From contig CM114275.1 of NCBI GenBank assembly GCA_050084515.1, forward strand, positions 7,812,001 through 7,876,000: 64,000 nt of DNA. Direction: 5' to 3'. Position 1 is the first letter of the stretch, and the number at the start of each line of letters is the position of its first letter. Source of the DNA: Blasia pusilla. Its lineage: Eukaryota; Marchantiophyta; Marchantiopsida; Blasiales. A program made the position numbers and the translations under genes. The notes beneath the pieces were generated by a model, which made no database searches, was not told the origin of the DNA, and saw nothing but the letters and a program-made list of their open reading frames with translations. Shown here piece by piece: positions 1-11,944 of the stretch.

Positions 1-160
1 ACTATCTCTTGTCACTAGGATGCTTTCTTTCTTATTCAAGCGCGCTCTGGCTCTGTGCAGGAGTATTATTTTTGGTGGCTGTTATGTAATGAAACTGTGT
101 TAAATACAACCTTAAAACCTTGTTTTGCACCTCTTGAAGTCACAATTCTGTCTCATGCAG

Positions 161-3100
161 GGTATGTCAAGCATGGTTGAAGCTTGGATATCGCAAGCAA
201 ATGCTAAGCAGCGCAGTGGAAGGGCTGGTCGTGTGAGGTCTGGGCATTGCTACTGCCTTTACACAAGAAATCGTTTCGAGAAGCTAATGCGACCATTTCA
301 GGTGAAGTTCAAATCGCTGATCCCACTTTCAGATGTGATTGATGAAGAAGGGTGGTCTCACTCCTAGTCACTGCAAAGGGTCATGGAGATTTGATTGTGT
401 TGGTGATGAAGGGTTTTTTCTATTTGTAGACGTTTCTTTGCTCACACTGATATGAGTTCATTGTTCTTCTGTAGTAATCATTTTCATTATGGTCTGATAG
501 TGGTGATTGGGAATTCAAGGGTCCTATCTTAAGAAAGGACAAGGAATGGAATTTTGTTTACTCCTTTATATGAGAAACACCCTCTTGCTGCAGCTCATTG
601 ACCTCTTCTGGCCTTGAGTTTTCTTTTCAAGTCAAAACAGTTGATTTTTTAATTAACTCTATTGACTATAGTTGTTATTGATTCTCTTACCACATTGCTC
701 CTGTTACCTGGAGTTTTGCAGGTTCCAGAAATTTTGAGAGTCCCTTTAGTGGAATTGTGCCTCCAAATTAAACTTCTCAAGCTTGGCACCATTGCCTCGT
801 TCCTTGAAAAGGTTCTATCCTTGACATGTGAATTGTCCTCATCCTTTCGTCTCGTGAAATGGGAAACTTCAAAGTCTCTCTGCTTATGATATGATCTCTA
901 TTGTGATGTACTGGATGTTGATTTTGTTGGATTGGTTATTGCAGGCCTTGGAACCTCCAAAAGCAGATGCAGTGCTCAGTGCAATCAGTACACTTTGTCA
1001 GGTACTCCACACTTTTGATGAACCTTGGGTTAACATATTTTATTTTAGTAAGGGCACTGAAGGACATGTGTGGAGACAATTCTGAGGACATGATATTGTG
1101 CAGGTTGGAGCTTTGGACGATAGTGAGGAGCTTACGTCCCTTGGATATCATTTAGCAAATCTCCCAGTTGATGCTCGTGTTGGAAAGGTGAATGCTCTTG
1201 TAACTATTTTACAGTTTGGAAATGATGGATGCAGAAGATGTATACACCTAAAATAATAATGAGGCATTTCATTTGCTATCTTCCATCTTTGGATGGAAAG
1301 ATTTCCTCTGGATGTCGGCATCTTGAGAAATTTTTTCATATCCCCTATCATGTTCCCTAGCCCCTAATGAGTTTAGTTTATTGTATTGTATTTTAGTGGG
1401 TTGCTTCCATTTGTTCCACTGTTCCAAGTGTAGGTGCCACAACTGATTGCTGTCCTCAATCTTTCAATGGCTATTATTATCACCATGATAAAACTTGTCT
1501 GTATAGTAGTCAAGTTATCCATAAAGCTTTATGAGGATGTCCTCTGGGAAACTTGGAAAAATAGATTTAGAGATCAATCTTTGAGCTCTGCAGGAAGTCA
1601 ATGTCAGTGTACATAGATTGAATTACGGGAGGGTTGGTGAGCAATTTTGCAAAGCAAATTCGTGGGTCAGACTGCTTATGCTTCTTATCTCATTGTTGTT
1701 GCATGTTGTACAGATGATGCTTTTTGGAGCAGTTTTAGGGTGTCTCAGCCCAGTTCTCACTATAGCAGCTTGCCTGAGCCACAAATCCCCCTTTATATCA
1801 CCTCAAGATCAGGTTACTGATTCTCTTCCTCAATTCACTGCATGTACTGGTTGTTACGCATATATAGAAATGGGAAATGCCTTGGAAATCTATGTCGACT
1901 TTTGAGAACACACATTCTCGTGTAAGTATGCATTAGTGAGATCGTTTATGACCTTAAACAGGTGGTTGGTTCTACATACTTCTTCACTATGTCAAGCCAT
2001 ACCCACATTTCATAGGTTTTCAATTTACATACGAGTCCTCAGTTAAGCTAGATAACTTTAATTTCTTCTCAAGTTTGGAAGCGAAAATAGAGCACTGTAA
2101 TATTCTGAGCCTTGCTGGTGACAGAGAGAAGCTGCAGAGAGGGCAAAACAGGCGCTCGTAGCAGAAAAAGGGAAAGATGGAGATGGTGGCAATATTGCTT
2201 CTGGACAACAATCAGATCACCTGGCTATGGTTGCTGCTTACAATGGGTGGAGTACACTTACATCTTTGGTAATTGCTTCAATACCCATTTCAGATCCATA
2301 GCATCCTCTGTTTGTTGTAATTTGTCTATCTATAGCGCACTCGGCAGATCTTAACATAAGCAGATGATTTTGCTCCTCTGAAGCTATTTCCAAATGAAGC
2401 GGTAGTACTAACCAGAAATTTTAACTAAGAAGATTTCAAATTGACAGGAGACATAGTACCATTATTAATAGCTATCTACTAGAGGTACTAGGACTAAGCC
2501 CAATTTTCATCACACCGTTCAAAGCTTTTCTCTTGAGACTAGGAAACTAATCTGTTTGCATTGCTTGTTCTGGTGTCAGAAAGGAGCTCGAGCTGCTCGT
2601 GACTATTGCACTAATAACTTTCTAAGTGGCCCTACTTTGAACATGCTACGGTAAGATTTCTTTTCAACCTCTTACCATCAATTATGTGCAGGAAATAAAC
2701 AAGTGTATTAGCAATGTTTGGCCCAAGCGTGTAATTGTTGGCATGGTGCATCATTTGATACTACACAGAAATTCTATAAAAAGAGGTAAGTGGATTCTTA
2801 ATGTAATCCGACAGTCGTGATATCGACATACCCATACTCTCTTACCAGTCCTGTTCTAACTGTCAATGGGCACATGAACCTGTTGATCTGATGTGAGTTA
2901 CTTCTGATCACCGTATGCCTTTTCTGCCCATGTGGTGATCACATTTTGAGAGTGAATGAGTCCAAAATTCAGCTTTGAAATTTATTTCCACTTTACGATC
3001 TGTTGTCCAAGAGATCCTGAAGATGACTGAAATGTGAGGCTGGATGTATTCATCATAAAATAACTACTCTCAGCTAGCAACCATACCAATTTTAGCGTTT

Positions 3101-6100
3101 TGGGTTGGAAACAGGGATATGAGAAAGCAGTTTGCATCATTGCTGGCAGATATTGGCTTCATTAAGGTTCCCCAGGTATAGTATTTTCCTTCACTTTACA
3201 ATGGTATTTGTATCTGCTGGAAGTGAAATCGGATGTCCAAGGTTTAGTCTGTGCTGCTTCTGTGGGTTCTGGTCATTTCAGATTTGATAATATTTCTGCA
3301 TTTGCACTGAACTCTTTGTGTATACAATGTGAAGGGTGATCGTGGGAGAAAGGGAGCAAACATTGAGAGCCTAATCAATGACCCTCAACAACTGTTCAAC
3401 CGACATTCTCAGCATCCATCCGTTGTGAAGGTATGTGCAATTAAGCTTCAAATTCTAATTAACATTTACTTAATGTGTGCGGGTTTGTAATAGAGGAGAG
3501 TTTCAGAGCGGATCCAGACTACCATCTTCAGACACTCTGTTCTATTTGTGACGGTTCTCCTGTCATAACAAATAAGTCTATCTGAAGGTAATTTTCTTGT
3601 GTTGGCTCTCTCCAGGCAGCTCTATGTGCAGGGCTATACCCTAATGTGGCTGCTATGGAGGAAGAGAGTGTACGAGCTGGCCACGCAAGTGCTCTCAGTC
3701 TCCGTGCAGGTCTCTCATCGGGACAACGACCGCATTGGAGAGATGGGCGCAGGGAAGTATTTATTCATCCAACATCTATCAATCACCATGTGGTTGAGTT
3801 TCGCCAGCCATTTATCGTATTCCATGAAAAGGTGAATTGGACTTCCACTTTATACCCATGAAATTTTATGACTTGAAATATCCTTGAAACAATATTCTGA
3901 TTTGTATTTACAAAGGGCATAGAGATGACGAGAAGGCTAATTGATAGCATTGCTATGATGGACTATATTGTGAGCAGGTAGAGACCAGTCGAGTGTATCT
4001 ACGGGACACCACTATCATTTCTCCTTATGCACTCCTCTTATTTGGCGGATCAATTAATGTGCAACATCAGGTCAGTGAATGTTTCTTCCTTTTTTCAAAA
4101 TATTTAATATCATGCTTGGCTGCACTGTTGTACTTTGAATTGGTGAAATATTGGCTCATAGCCGAATCTTTGGGGCTTACGTAAGGTGGTGACATTATTA
4201 AACGATCTACCTACAATAACTCTTGGTGCAACATCAGTTGCTTTATAGCTCCTGGTTAGTAGGAATCCTTAAAAGGATTGTGTCTCCTTATTTCTTCTGG
4301 AGCTAATTGATTGTGAGTATGATGGGGCTAATGACCTGGCTAGTATGGACAAAGGCTATTTGGTATATGATGGATATATGGGTTAATTGTTGGAAATTAA
4401 CTCTCTTCCCTTCTCTCTCCTCCCATGGTTGGGTTGAAACCCCAAAACTATAAGTCTTGACAGGCCTGGTATGTTGGGACGACACGTTTTAAAGCACTGC
4501 TCCTGGGTAGCTTATAATGAGTGAACCTTGTGCAAGCACTACAGCAATACTCTCTGTCGAGTTGCCCATTGCTGTACTTGGAACCTGTTGTGAGCTTGCG
4601 ATGTCGTTTCCTGGTTGGTAGGTGTGGACTATTGTGTCCTGTAATCCATGTGACTTGTGGCAGTTTTGGCACAAGTAAGGTGTCCAGTGGACTTAGTTGG
4701 TGAAATGGAGACCTCTCCTTTTGAAGCTGGATTCACAGGCCCTCCTCTGCAGCTTAATGCCAGGGCTGTTCACCTTGGCAGGTAGTGATGATCTCTGGGG
4801 GTAACAAGCGGGCTCTCTTTGGGCACCCTGCCGCTTGGAGGCAGCCCCTCCGCACAAATCGGACAGCGAGTCCCTGTCTGGACTCTCGAGCTGGGAGCTT
4901 AAACCATTCTCCCCGGATCCTATATCAGTTGTTTGCCAAACCTCTACATGTAATCAGCGGCCTTGAGCCCAACATATCTCCGTCCTCCCAAGCTTGTGAG
5001 GAGTATCAGTTCACCTATCAAAGGAACTTTGGTGCATACCAAAGTTCAGCATCCCCAAGCCGTAAGATCGAAGGTCCCCCGCACTCCGGATCTGGACAGA
5101 TAGTTCAAACTGGTCTGTAGGAGGAGACCACGGTTCCACATGATCATTTTCGGTGTACATCCCACAGTAGACTTTGTCTCATTTAAGATCATGTGCGCCG
5201 CTTTGGGCTTTGAATTCCGGGGATTACTCGGATGATGAATGGCCGTCAATGTATCTTCAAGGTGACTATCAAGGGCAGAGGAGGCCAATACTTGGCATGC
5301 CACAAAAACCAGGTGTCTCAAGAACTGAGACGCGCCTACAACTGGAGGGCTATGGTAGTTGAGGGTGGTTCCAGCTTGAAGGAAAGGCCCATCTCCACAA
5401 AACGGCTGGTGATCTACACACCTAATATCTTTAGTGCTCTCCAAGGAACCAGCGATGAAGAGCCTGCACATGAAGAGGTTCCATGTTGCAAGCAGCCACG
5501 CCTAAGTGAAAAGCGTGCACGCCAACCCCAACCCACTCAGTGACAGGTCTCCGTTTGGGTACCTGGAACTTTTGTGGACTGACCCATCCATGAAGCAGCT
5601 TGAGGTTGCTGAAGTTTCGCTGAAAAATCAAATACATATATGCGGTGGTCAGGAAAATTTGGGAAACCAAGTTAATAGAGATACCCCCTGTACCACACTA
5701 TGCATGGTTTGGAAAGATGTGCAGCACCCAGGCGGACAACAATAGAGGTATGAAGGGTGTCGGATACTTCATCAGAGACTTCATGGTGGACAGGTGTGAG
5801 ATCATCAGCACAGGTCTCGAGTATGAACACAGCATATGGGTCAAAGTCCGAGCAGAATGCAACTGAAGGAATATGTATATTGGGTGTATTCACATGCCCA
5901 CAAACAGTGAATCTGCTGCTGTAACAGGGGCAGCGTTTGATAGTCTGAAAAATGATTGCCTTTGGTTCCAGACAAAGGGGAACATAGTCTTGCTGGGAGA
6001 CTTCAACAGCTGGGTGGGGCAAGGCATTGATCCCCAAGCAGAGATCGGGATGTTTGGAGATGTGAGAGTGAATGGCAATGGCACACGGCTGATCACGATA

Positions 6101-9100
6101 TTGAGGGAACTTCAACTGATGGCACTGAATGTTTTAGAATCAGAGTTTCTCTACAACCTAGCTATTACAAGCACACTTAGTGCAATAGCAACCACTCAGG
6201 TTAGATTGTAGAGGAAAGAGCTAGACAACCTGCATCACCAGATCACCTTGCATTCTCAAGCACACTTAGTGCAATAGCAACCACTCAGGTTAGCAGCAGT
6301 AGACATCTCAATAGCAACCACTCAGGTTAGTACTACTATACACCTTGTATCACAAGACTCACTGAACTCCTCAAGTCAGCAGACCTCTCAGTCTGTAAGC
6401 AGCAGCACACTCAGTGCTTAGCACACTGAACTACTAAGGTCAGAAGCACAATCCACTCAGGTAAGCAAAGCACACTCAGTGCTTCTCAATCAGCTCCTCA
6501 GCTCAGAGAGTTGTGTCCAGAAAGGTGTAAGAGAATGTAAATTCGCAGGGCACCCTCAGAGGGTTATATACAGCCAAGAGAATGAGTTTCTAAGTTTTAG
6601 GGTTTTAGGGTTAGGGCATGCCGCCCATAGTAATTCTCAGAATTATTGAGGTAACTCTATGGTAACAAGAAATTACTATTTACTGTGGTAAAACACTAAG
6701 TTACTATAGTAATTCTATCAGTTACTTTTCACTATTAGTAAACTCCAAGTTACTATGTTTTACAACAGAATGATAGGCATAAGGAGGGTTCCCCGGCTTG
6801 GACTAAGAGAATGAAAGAGAATGAAAGCTCCATTGTGGACTCCTGTGCATGAGGAACTCTACACGCAGTGGGAAGATCACGGTGGATGGGACAGACATTG
6901 GAAGATCAGATCATGAGTTGGTCTGGACAGAGTTGCCTCAAAGACTAAAATGCTGGACCTAACCAGTGAAAAGAGTGCTCAAGAAATGGAGGATAGAGGA
7001 CTTCCAAAGATGAGGGGAACAAGAAGGTGTACGTTGGCAAGCTGGAAGAAAATCTCTTGGTATTTGATGCTTTCATTGACTCTACCGTCAAGACCTTTGG
7101 GCTCACAAGAACAACTGTGGACATGGTGCTGGCATGGTGGGAGCATGCAGTGACAGATGGCGCAGAGATTGCTGTGGGCAGGAAATTGATAGTCTGTGGC
7201 AGAGCCGTCAAATGGTGGTCCTTGGAACTCAAGGCAGCCATTGCCAAACGAAGGGAAATGTATGTAGCATGTGCCAAGGCCAAGGACGATGCATCCTTGT
7301 GCGCATGAGAAGACGGGTTTCCTTGCCCTGGGTCTTCTCATGCGCATGCACAAGAAGAAATCGAACCGAGCGACCTACCCATCCATCAATGAGAATTTCA
7401 CTGAGAATCAGAAAAAGTTCTGGATGGAAGTGCAGAAATTGAGCAAGGCCAGGGACAAAAAAGACGTAAAGGCCCTGAAGAGAAAAGATGGTGGAATGGT
7501 GACCACTGCTAAACAGATCCGACATGTGTTGGAAGACCATTACAAGGAGTCAGGCAGGAAGCCCCCTCAGACATCCCTTGAAGAGCAGAACTTCGAGAGG
7601 GTGGTGGAGGATTTTGCGAAGTTACAGGGGAGAAGGTAGATGATGAGGTTGAGCTGGGCAACCCATATAACGATTGGTTCTCCTTGGCTGAGGTGGGAGC
7701 AGCAATCAAAGAACTTGTGAACCACAAAGCATGCGGTGGTGATGAGCTTGTGAATGAGCTATTGAAGTATGGCGATGCTGCTATGGCTCGTTCTCTAGTG
7801 AGTCTCTTCAACCTGGTCTGGCAGGCAGAAGTCATTCCAAAATGGTGGCGGGTTGGAGTCATCGTGAACCTCTTCAAGAAGGGTGAGAGAAGACCCTGGA
7901 AACTACAGGGGTATTACATTGCTGAGTTTATTCGGGAAGCTCCTCTGCCGTATACTCAACAATAGGATCTCTGTGTACGTGGAGGAGAATTCTGTCATCA
8001 GGGAAGGCCAGGTGGGCTTTCGGCAAGCCTGAGGATGCGTGGATCACATCTTCACTTTCAGTCAGATTGTCCAGCATAGGAAAAAAGAGGGGAAACCCAC
8101 CTTATTGCTTCTTCTTTGACCTCAAGAAGGCATACGACCCTATATGGCGTGACGGGGCTCAGAGGGAAAATGTGGAGGGTGGTGGAGAAGATTTACCAGA
8201 ACACAATGAGTAGAGTTCTGGTGAATGGCCAGAAGAGTGGGACATTCGACATCAAGCAAGGAGTGGCTCAAGGATGCCCGCTCTCCCCCACTCTCCTCAA
8301 CATCTTCGTGAATTCCCTATTGGAGGAAATGGAGGATAGTGGACTAGGCATCCAGGTGGGCAACAGCTCTGTTGTTGCCCTCATGTTTGCTGATGACTTT
8401 GGTGGCCTAGAGGAAACAGGAGAGAAACTCCAGGAGATTATCTCCCTGACCAAAATCTGGTGTGACATGTGGGGCATGGAGGAAAATGTACTGAAGTGAG
8501 GTGTGATGATCTTCAACGGCAAGGAGGAGGACCAAGACCGACAGTGGTACTGGGGCGCACAAGAGATCCCTCGTGTGCCCACATACACCTATCTGGGCAT
8601 AGAATTCTCAGAAGACTGCATGTGGGATGCCCACATTAAGAAGACTACTGAGAGGCCACAAGAAGGTGAACGGTCTGTCAATATTCCTACAATGCCGGGA
8701 CATCACATCAGAAGTAAAGCGCTCTCTCATTTTGCATACCATTTGTCCCTCGCTGGACTATGAGGCAGCAGTGTGGGATGCCAACACCAAACAAAGGGAC
8801 AGGCTTGAAGCTGTGCAGCTGAAGGCGTTTCGGGGTATGTTGTCAGCTTCCTCACGAACAGCCAGAGTTGGTGTGAGATCAGAACTTGGAGTGGAACCCA
8901 TGGAGGATAGACGTGACATTGCCAAGTTGAAATGGTGGAGGCAGTTGGAGACAAGGACTCCCATTGCTATCCTAAAGAGGTGATGGGGAAAACTTGGACT
9001 CAAATAACACCTGTAAAGCAGGCCAAATCTTGGTCAAAAAAGGTTCAAGAGATTGTGCAAGCAACCAGGCTCCCAGCAGGGCCTGAACTGTGGGAGCAAG

Positions 9101-11944
9101 GTGAGAAAGCATTTGTGGATACAATAACCAAAGCAGTGAGCAAACGCTCACAGCAGAACAGCATGGAGGAAGCCATGAAAATGTCTGACCTCTCTCTCTC
9201 TCTTGACGGTATATCCCGAAAAGGCAGAACTGAAGGGCTATTTGTGGGGAACCCCTTGCTTGGGAACCCGGCTCAAGTTCAAGTTTAGGACGGGGGCAAT
9301 CCCCTTGAACCATAAGAAAGGCAGGATGGGAACAAAACTAAACTCTTGTGCCTTGTGTGATGATGGGGATGAAACCTCTAGTCATTACTTGGTCTCCTGG
9401 GCAAAATTCACAACACACAGAGCAAGAGCATATGCTGATATTTCTAAGCTGGTAACACCAGAATTGTTCAATACATTCAGTAGCCTTGATTCATTGCCCA
9501 AAGCTGCTGCACTGGTAAGTAATGTCTCTTGAGGATCCCAATCAGGTAAAGTAGATGGTGTGGTGAAGAGTTTCTTCGTTGACACTTGGAAGCTCCGCAC
9601 GAACACGTTGTTTTCTCAGCACTCACATTATTTGAGAGTGTCTCCCTCCTCTCATATGGTACCTTCTTCACTTGTTCCTCTCTACACCCATCCCAGTCTC
9701 AAGCACCATCCAACTAGGCGCGGGGTCTATGGTCTATTTTAAATTCGGGACAGGGACAGTTCCGTTGAACCACAACAAAAGTGCAATGGTACACAGCTGA
9801 AGTCCATCTTCAAAATCATTTTGAAAAAAACGTTCAGGAAGAAAGGAAAACAACAAACGAATCCAAATTCACCTTTTGATGATGGGAATGAAACTTCCAT
9901 TCAGTCACCTGTGGGAAATTTATAGCACAGTGTAACAAACTATGCTAAAATTGCTGGGTTGGTAATAAAAGAGCTGCTCATCATGCCCAGTGGCCTAGAT
10001 TTACTGCCCGAATCTGCTGCGCTGGTAAGTAACATGTGTTGGGGATCCCAATCAAGTAAGATAGAAATGTTTTACAGAGCTTCTTGGTTGATCCGTGGCC
10101 TGCACCAAAACAGTCTATGGTCAGCCCTCACGCTAGATGAGAGTTTTCTTCTTATATGGTACCTGTTGAAATTTGTTAATATCTAGTTTAGTCATGCTCT
10201 AAAAGTAGTTAGTCAGATACTAACTTAGTTGGATACTAATTTAGTTAGCTAGAGATAACGTAGTGTTCCTATTTCTTTTTAGGGTAACCTTGAATTAGGG
10301 CAATTCTCGAGTTAGGGTTAGCCACCATCTGTTATTTAGGGTATGGATCTGTTCAAGAAGATCTAAGGGCCAGAAGTGCTCACCCTGATGTATATAATGT
10401 CTCTGTGTAGAGAGCAGAAGCCAATTCTACAGCATGCACAGTTTTGGTGAGGACTCCTGAGGCTCTTGGTCCTGCTGCAGAGTGATCAGAGAGTAGGAAG
10501 AGGAGATTGAGACTAATTGCTGTGCTTGCTAGAGCCTCACTGGAAGGCAGGTTGTTTTGTCTAGAATGCTGATGGAGATTGTTTGTGCTCAATGGTGAGC
10601 CATGTCTGATCTCTGAGCTGGTGACATGTGAGGACCTGTAGTGTGAGTGCAAGGTGTGGCTGAGTAGAATCCTTCTTAGTATCTCTTAGATAGTAAGAAG
10701 AGTCACATCATGGTAGGGCTCTGATTTGGCAATAGAGATAGGAACTGATTTGCTGATTGTGTACAAGCTGAAATCATGGATGGTCTAGCTGATGCTAGCT
10801 CTGACTTTGTACAAGGAGATACTTCTGCTGGTCAATCATTTTCTCATGCTTCTCTTTTTCATTTCTCTGAATCCATCCCCATCTCCAGCACCATTGTCAC
10901 TGGGTGGGGTCTACGGCCACAAGGCTATGACAGGCAATTCTTGATGAGTACAGTCTTTAAACCTATGGTTGGGAGGCTATGACAGGCAATATGTTATGAG
11001 CAGAGTCTCTTGAAACACTTGCGCTATGCTGAAATTGCTAAGCTGGTAACAGTAAGGCTATTGCTTTGTGCTTTGCCTAGATTCACAGCACAAAGCTGCT
11101 GCCCTGGTAAGTAATATCTACTGGGGATCCCAATCAGGTGAGTCAGACAGTGTTGTAATAAGTTTCTTTATTGATACCTGGAAGCTCTCTCCACCCTGGT
11201 AGATTACTCTGTGTAGCTCAGTATAATCAACCAGGAGTAAAGCACCCATACTAGTCTCACTGAACGAGCCTCAGGCACAATTGAAGAGTCAAGTCACTGG
11301 ACACCTAAACCCTGACTAGTTACCCTTAATATCTGGGACTTTAAAGTAAAGCTCCCTAAAGTGAATAACTTAACTGACAGTTACAGACAAGTGTTTCTGC
11401 AGATTGTATGTCAAGTCTGGATGAAGTCAAGTGTTCAGAACATTAATGACCTGATTGTTCAACTTCAGCATCCTTTTGCCAGTCAATTGAAGGTCTCCAA
11501 GAGGTGGTGCCCAATGACTGAAAGTGTACTTGGTTTTGTCTCAGACTGGGCGGGTAACTGTTGATTCATGGTTGGAGATGAACTCTCCGGCCCAAACCGC
11601 TGTACTATTCAAGAACCTTCGTGCTGCTCTGGACTCCTTGTTAGATGAGCACATACGCACACCTCAGGTACTCGACTTGTAAGGGTTGGATTGTTTCCTT
11701 CAGTCGGACAAAATAAATTAGAGGAGTTGTATAATCAGTATTGTTGTACAACTAACAGAGGCGGATGAGTGCCTTCATGTGCATTTTGGTGAGTAGTCAA
11801 GTCTCACCTCGTTCTTGTGTATAAAATGACAGTGAACGTTCTTCTGTTGAACTGGATTTGCAGGGAGTTTTATCTACAAGGACCAAAGATGTCATTGCAT
11901 CAATAGTCCAACTCCTCATTGATGAAGAGAAAGTTCCTCTTTAG
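161..11944 (+). CDS. DExH-box ATP-dependent RNA helicase, DHX36/DExH3-like, C-terminal part (13 exons; 5' end outside window)
   Basis: Superfamily 2 RNA/RNP-remodelling helicase. Exons read from splice sites and continuous frame: 161-301, 722-811, 945-1001, 1104-1187, 1714-1812, 2125-2268, 2580-2650, 3115-3175, 3335-3430, 3616-3831, 3978-4070, 11545-11667, 11864-11944, giving 451 residues and a TAG stop. All introns are GT-AG. Exon 1 holds helicase motif VI (QRSGRAGR). Exons 2-8 give the winged-helix/ratchet (HA2) region ([30 protein letters not shown]). Exons 9-12 give the OB-fold region ([28 protein letters not shown], then [13 protein letters not shown]). The frame is open throughout, so the gene appears functional. 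Motifs I-V must lie to the left. The 7.5-kb intron 4071-11544 is packed with transposons. DHX36 and plant DExH1/3/5 are the closest families I know; which one is not decided by sight. Confidence 0.93.
6148..6796. mobile_element. Insertion of unknown origin within the LINE endonuclease
   Basis: This block separates two halves of the APE domain that should be adjacent. It begins with repeats of a 37-bp unit, contains TTTTAGGG telomere-like words near 6594-6615, and ends in AT-rich sequence. It has no coding capacity that I can see. Boundaries are estimated from where the protein homology stops and resumes, so each may be off by tens of bases. Confidence 0.55.
6168..6480. repeat. Minisatellite-like repeats (CACTTAGTGCAATAGCAACC... 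unit)
   Basis: A 37-bp unit at 6168-6204 is repeated exactly at 6257-6293. Its last 20 bases recur at 6311-6330. Shorter CACTCAGTGC / ACTCAGGT words continue to about 6480. Confidence 0.85.
7027..8500 (+). pseudogene. LINE linker and reverse transcriptase domain, frameshifted
   Basis: A linker segment with [16 protein letters not shown] (about 7213-7260) leads into the RT fingers: [20 protein letters not shown] (from about 7687), then [18 protein letters not shown]. The palm follows with [10 protein letters not shown] (8263-8292) and the catalytic FADDF (8389-8403). Frameshifts near 7310, 7640, 7900 and 8100 and several stops break it into at least four pieces. The motif set is that of APE-bearing LINEs; I cannot place the clade by eye. 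Confidence 0.85.
8503..9535 (+). pseudogene. LINE C-terminal region after the reverse transcriptase
   Basis: The thumb-like segment TYTYLGIEF (about 8584-8610) is followed by [20 protein letters not shown] and a degraded zf-RVT-like knuckle (CALC, then ETSSHYL near 9349-9394). The last knuckle Cys appears lost, with Trp near its place. Part of this region (8770-8940) recurs in reverse orientation at 28800-28966. Confidence 0.75.
9730..10165 (+). mobile_element. Second, partial copy of the LINE 3' end
   Basis: It restarts with a degenerate version of 9284-9320 (GTTGAACCACAACAAAAG against CTTGAACCATAAGAAAG). It carries the tail motif CTGGTAAGTAA with GGGGATCCCAATCA (about 10020-10053), also present at about 9510-9545. 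It breaks off near 10165. Confidence 0.65.
10166..10830. mobile_element. LTR-like insertion splitting the second LINE tail copy (candidate solo LTR)
   Basis: The left edge TGTTGAAATTTGTTAATATC resembles the start of many copia-type LTRs. A TATA-like TATATAATG lies at about 10391. LINE-tail homology resumes at about 10840 (TCCCCATCTCCAGCACCA, compare 9690-9710). I found no clean target-site duplication or CA end, so the class and the right edge are uncertain. Confidence 0.4.
10835..11215 (+). mobile_element. Resumed second copy and third copy of the LINE 3' tail
   Basis: The third occurrence of the tail motif, CTGGTAAGTAATATC with GGGGATCCCAATCAGGTGA, lies at about 11103-11142. It is followed by AAGTTTCTTTATTGATACCTGG, matching AGAGTTTCTTCGTTGACACTTGG near 9568. 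Divergence between the three copies points to separate ages or an old tandem structure. Confidence 0.65.

Larger units (their letters stand above)
5540..6930 (+). pseudogene. LINE AP-endonuclease domain, interrupted by an insertion
   Basis: The reading frame begins with a TWNF start typical of APE domains. It continues with GVGYFIRDF, then HMPTNSE, then the catalytic-type [10 protein letters not shown] near 5992-6021. It breaks near 6148 and resumes near 6797 with [14 protein letters not shown] and GRSDHELVW, the usual C-terminal S/D-H part of APE. Stops and frameshifts (for example after 5863) show it is non-functional. The about 650 bp in the middle is foreign to the domain and is described separately. 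Confidence 0.75.
4785..9720 (+). mobile_element. Decayed APE-type LINE (non-LTR retrotransposon) inside the helicase intron
   Basis: The order from left to right is AP-endonuclease, linker, reverse transcriptase and a C-terminal zinc-knuckle-like piece, all on the plus strand and broken by frameshifts and stops. The left boundary is a guess: ORF pieces at 4785-5540 belong to the same high-GC tract but I do not recognise a domain in them. The right end is placed just after the knuckle region, where a partial second copy of the tail begins (9730). No poly-A tail or target-site duplication was found. The element is dead, and being intronic it is presumably spliced out. Confidence 0.8.
4071..11544 (+). 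other. Transposon-filled intron of the helicase gene
   Basis: The donor follows exon 3978-4070 (CAG then GTCAGTG) and the acceptor is TCTCAG before 11545. The two flanking exons join in phase 0, and the joined protein (NVQHQ then TGRVTVDSW) matches the helicase OB-fold without a gap. The intron is more than ten times longer than the others in this gene (roughly 80-800 bp). It holds a LINE in the same orientation as the gene, two further LINE 3'-tail copies, a probable LTR-like insertion, and unassigned sequence at 4071-4780. Confidence 0.9.

Noticed and set aside
4785-5120. 111-codon ORF as LINE ORF1 protein
   Set aside because: No knuckle, RRM or coiled-coil feature seen; kept only as part of the element's probable 5' region.
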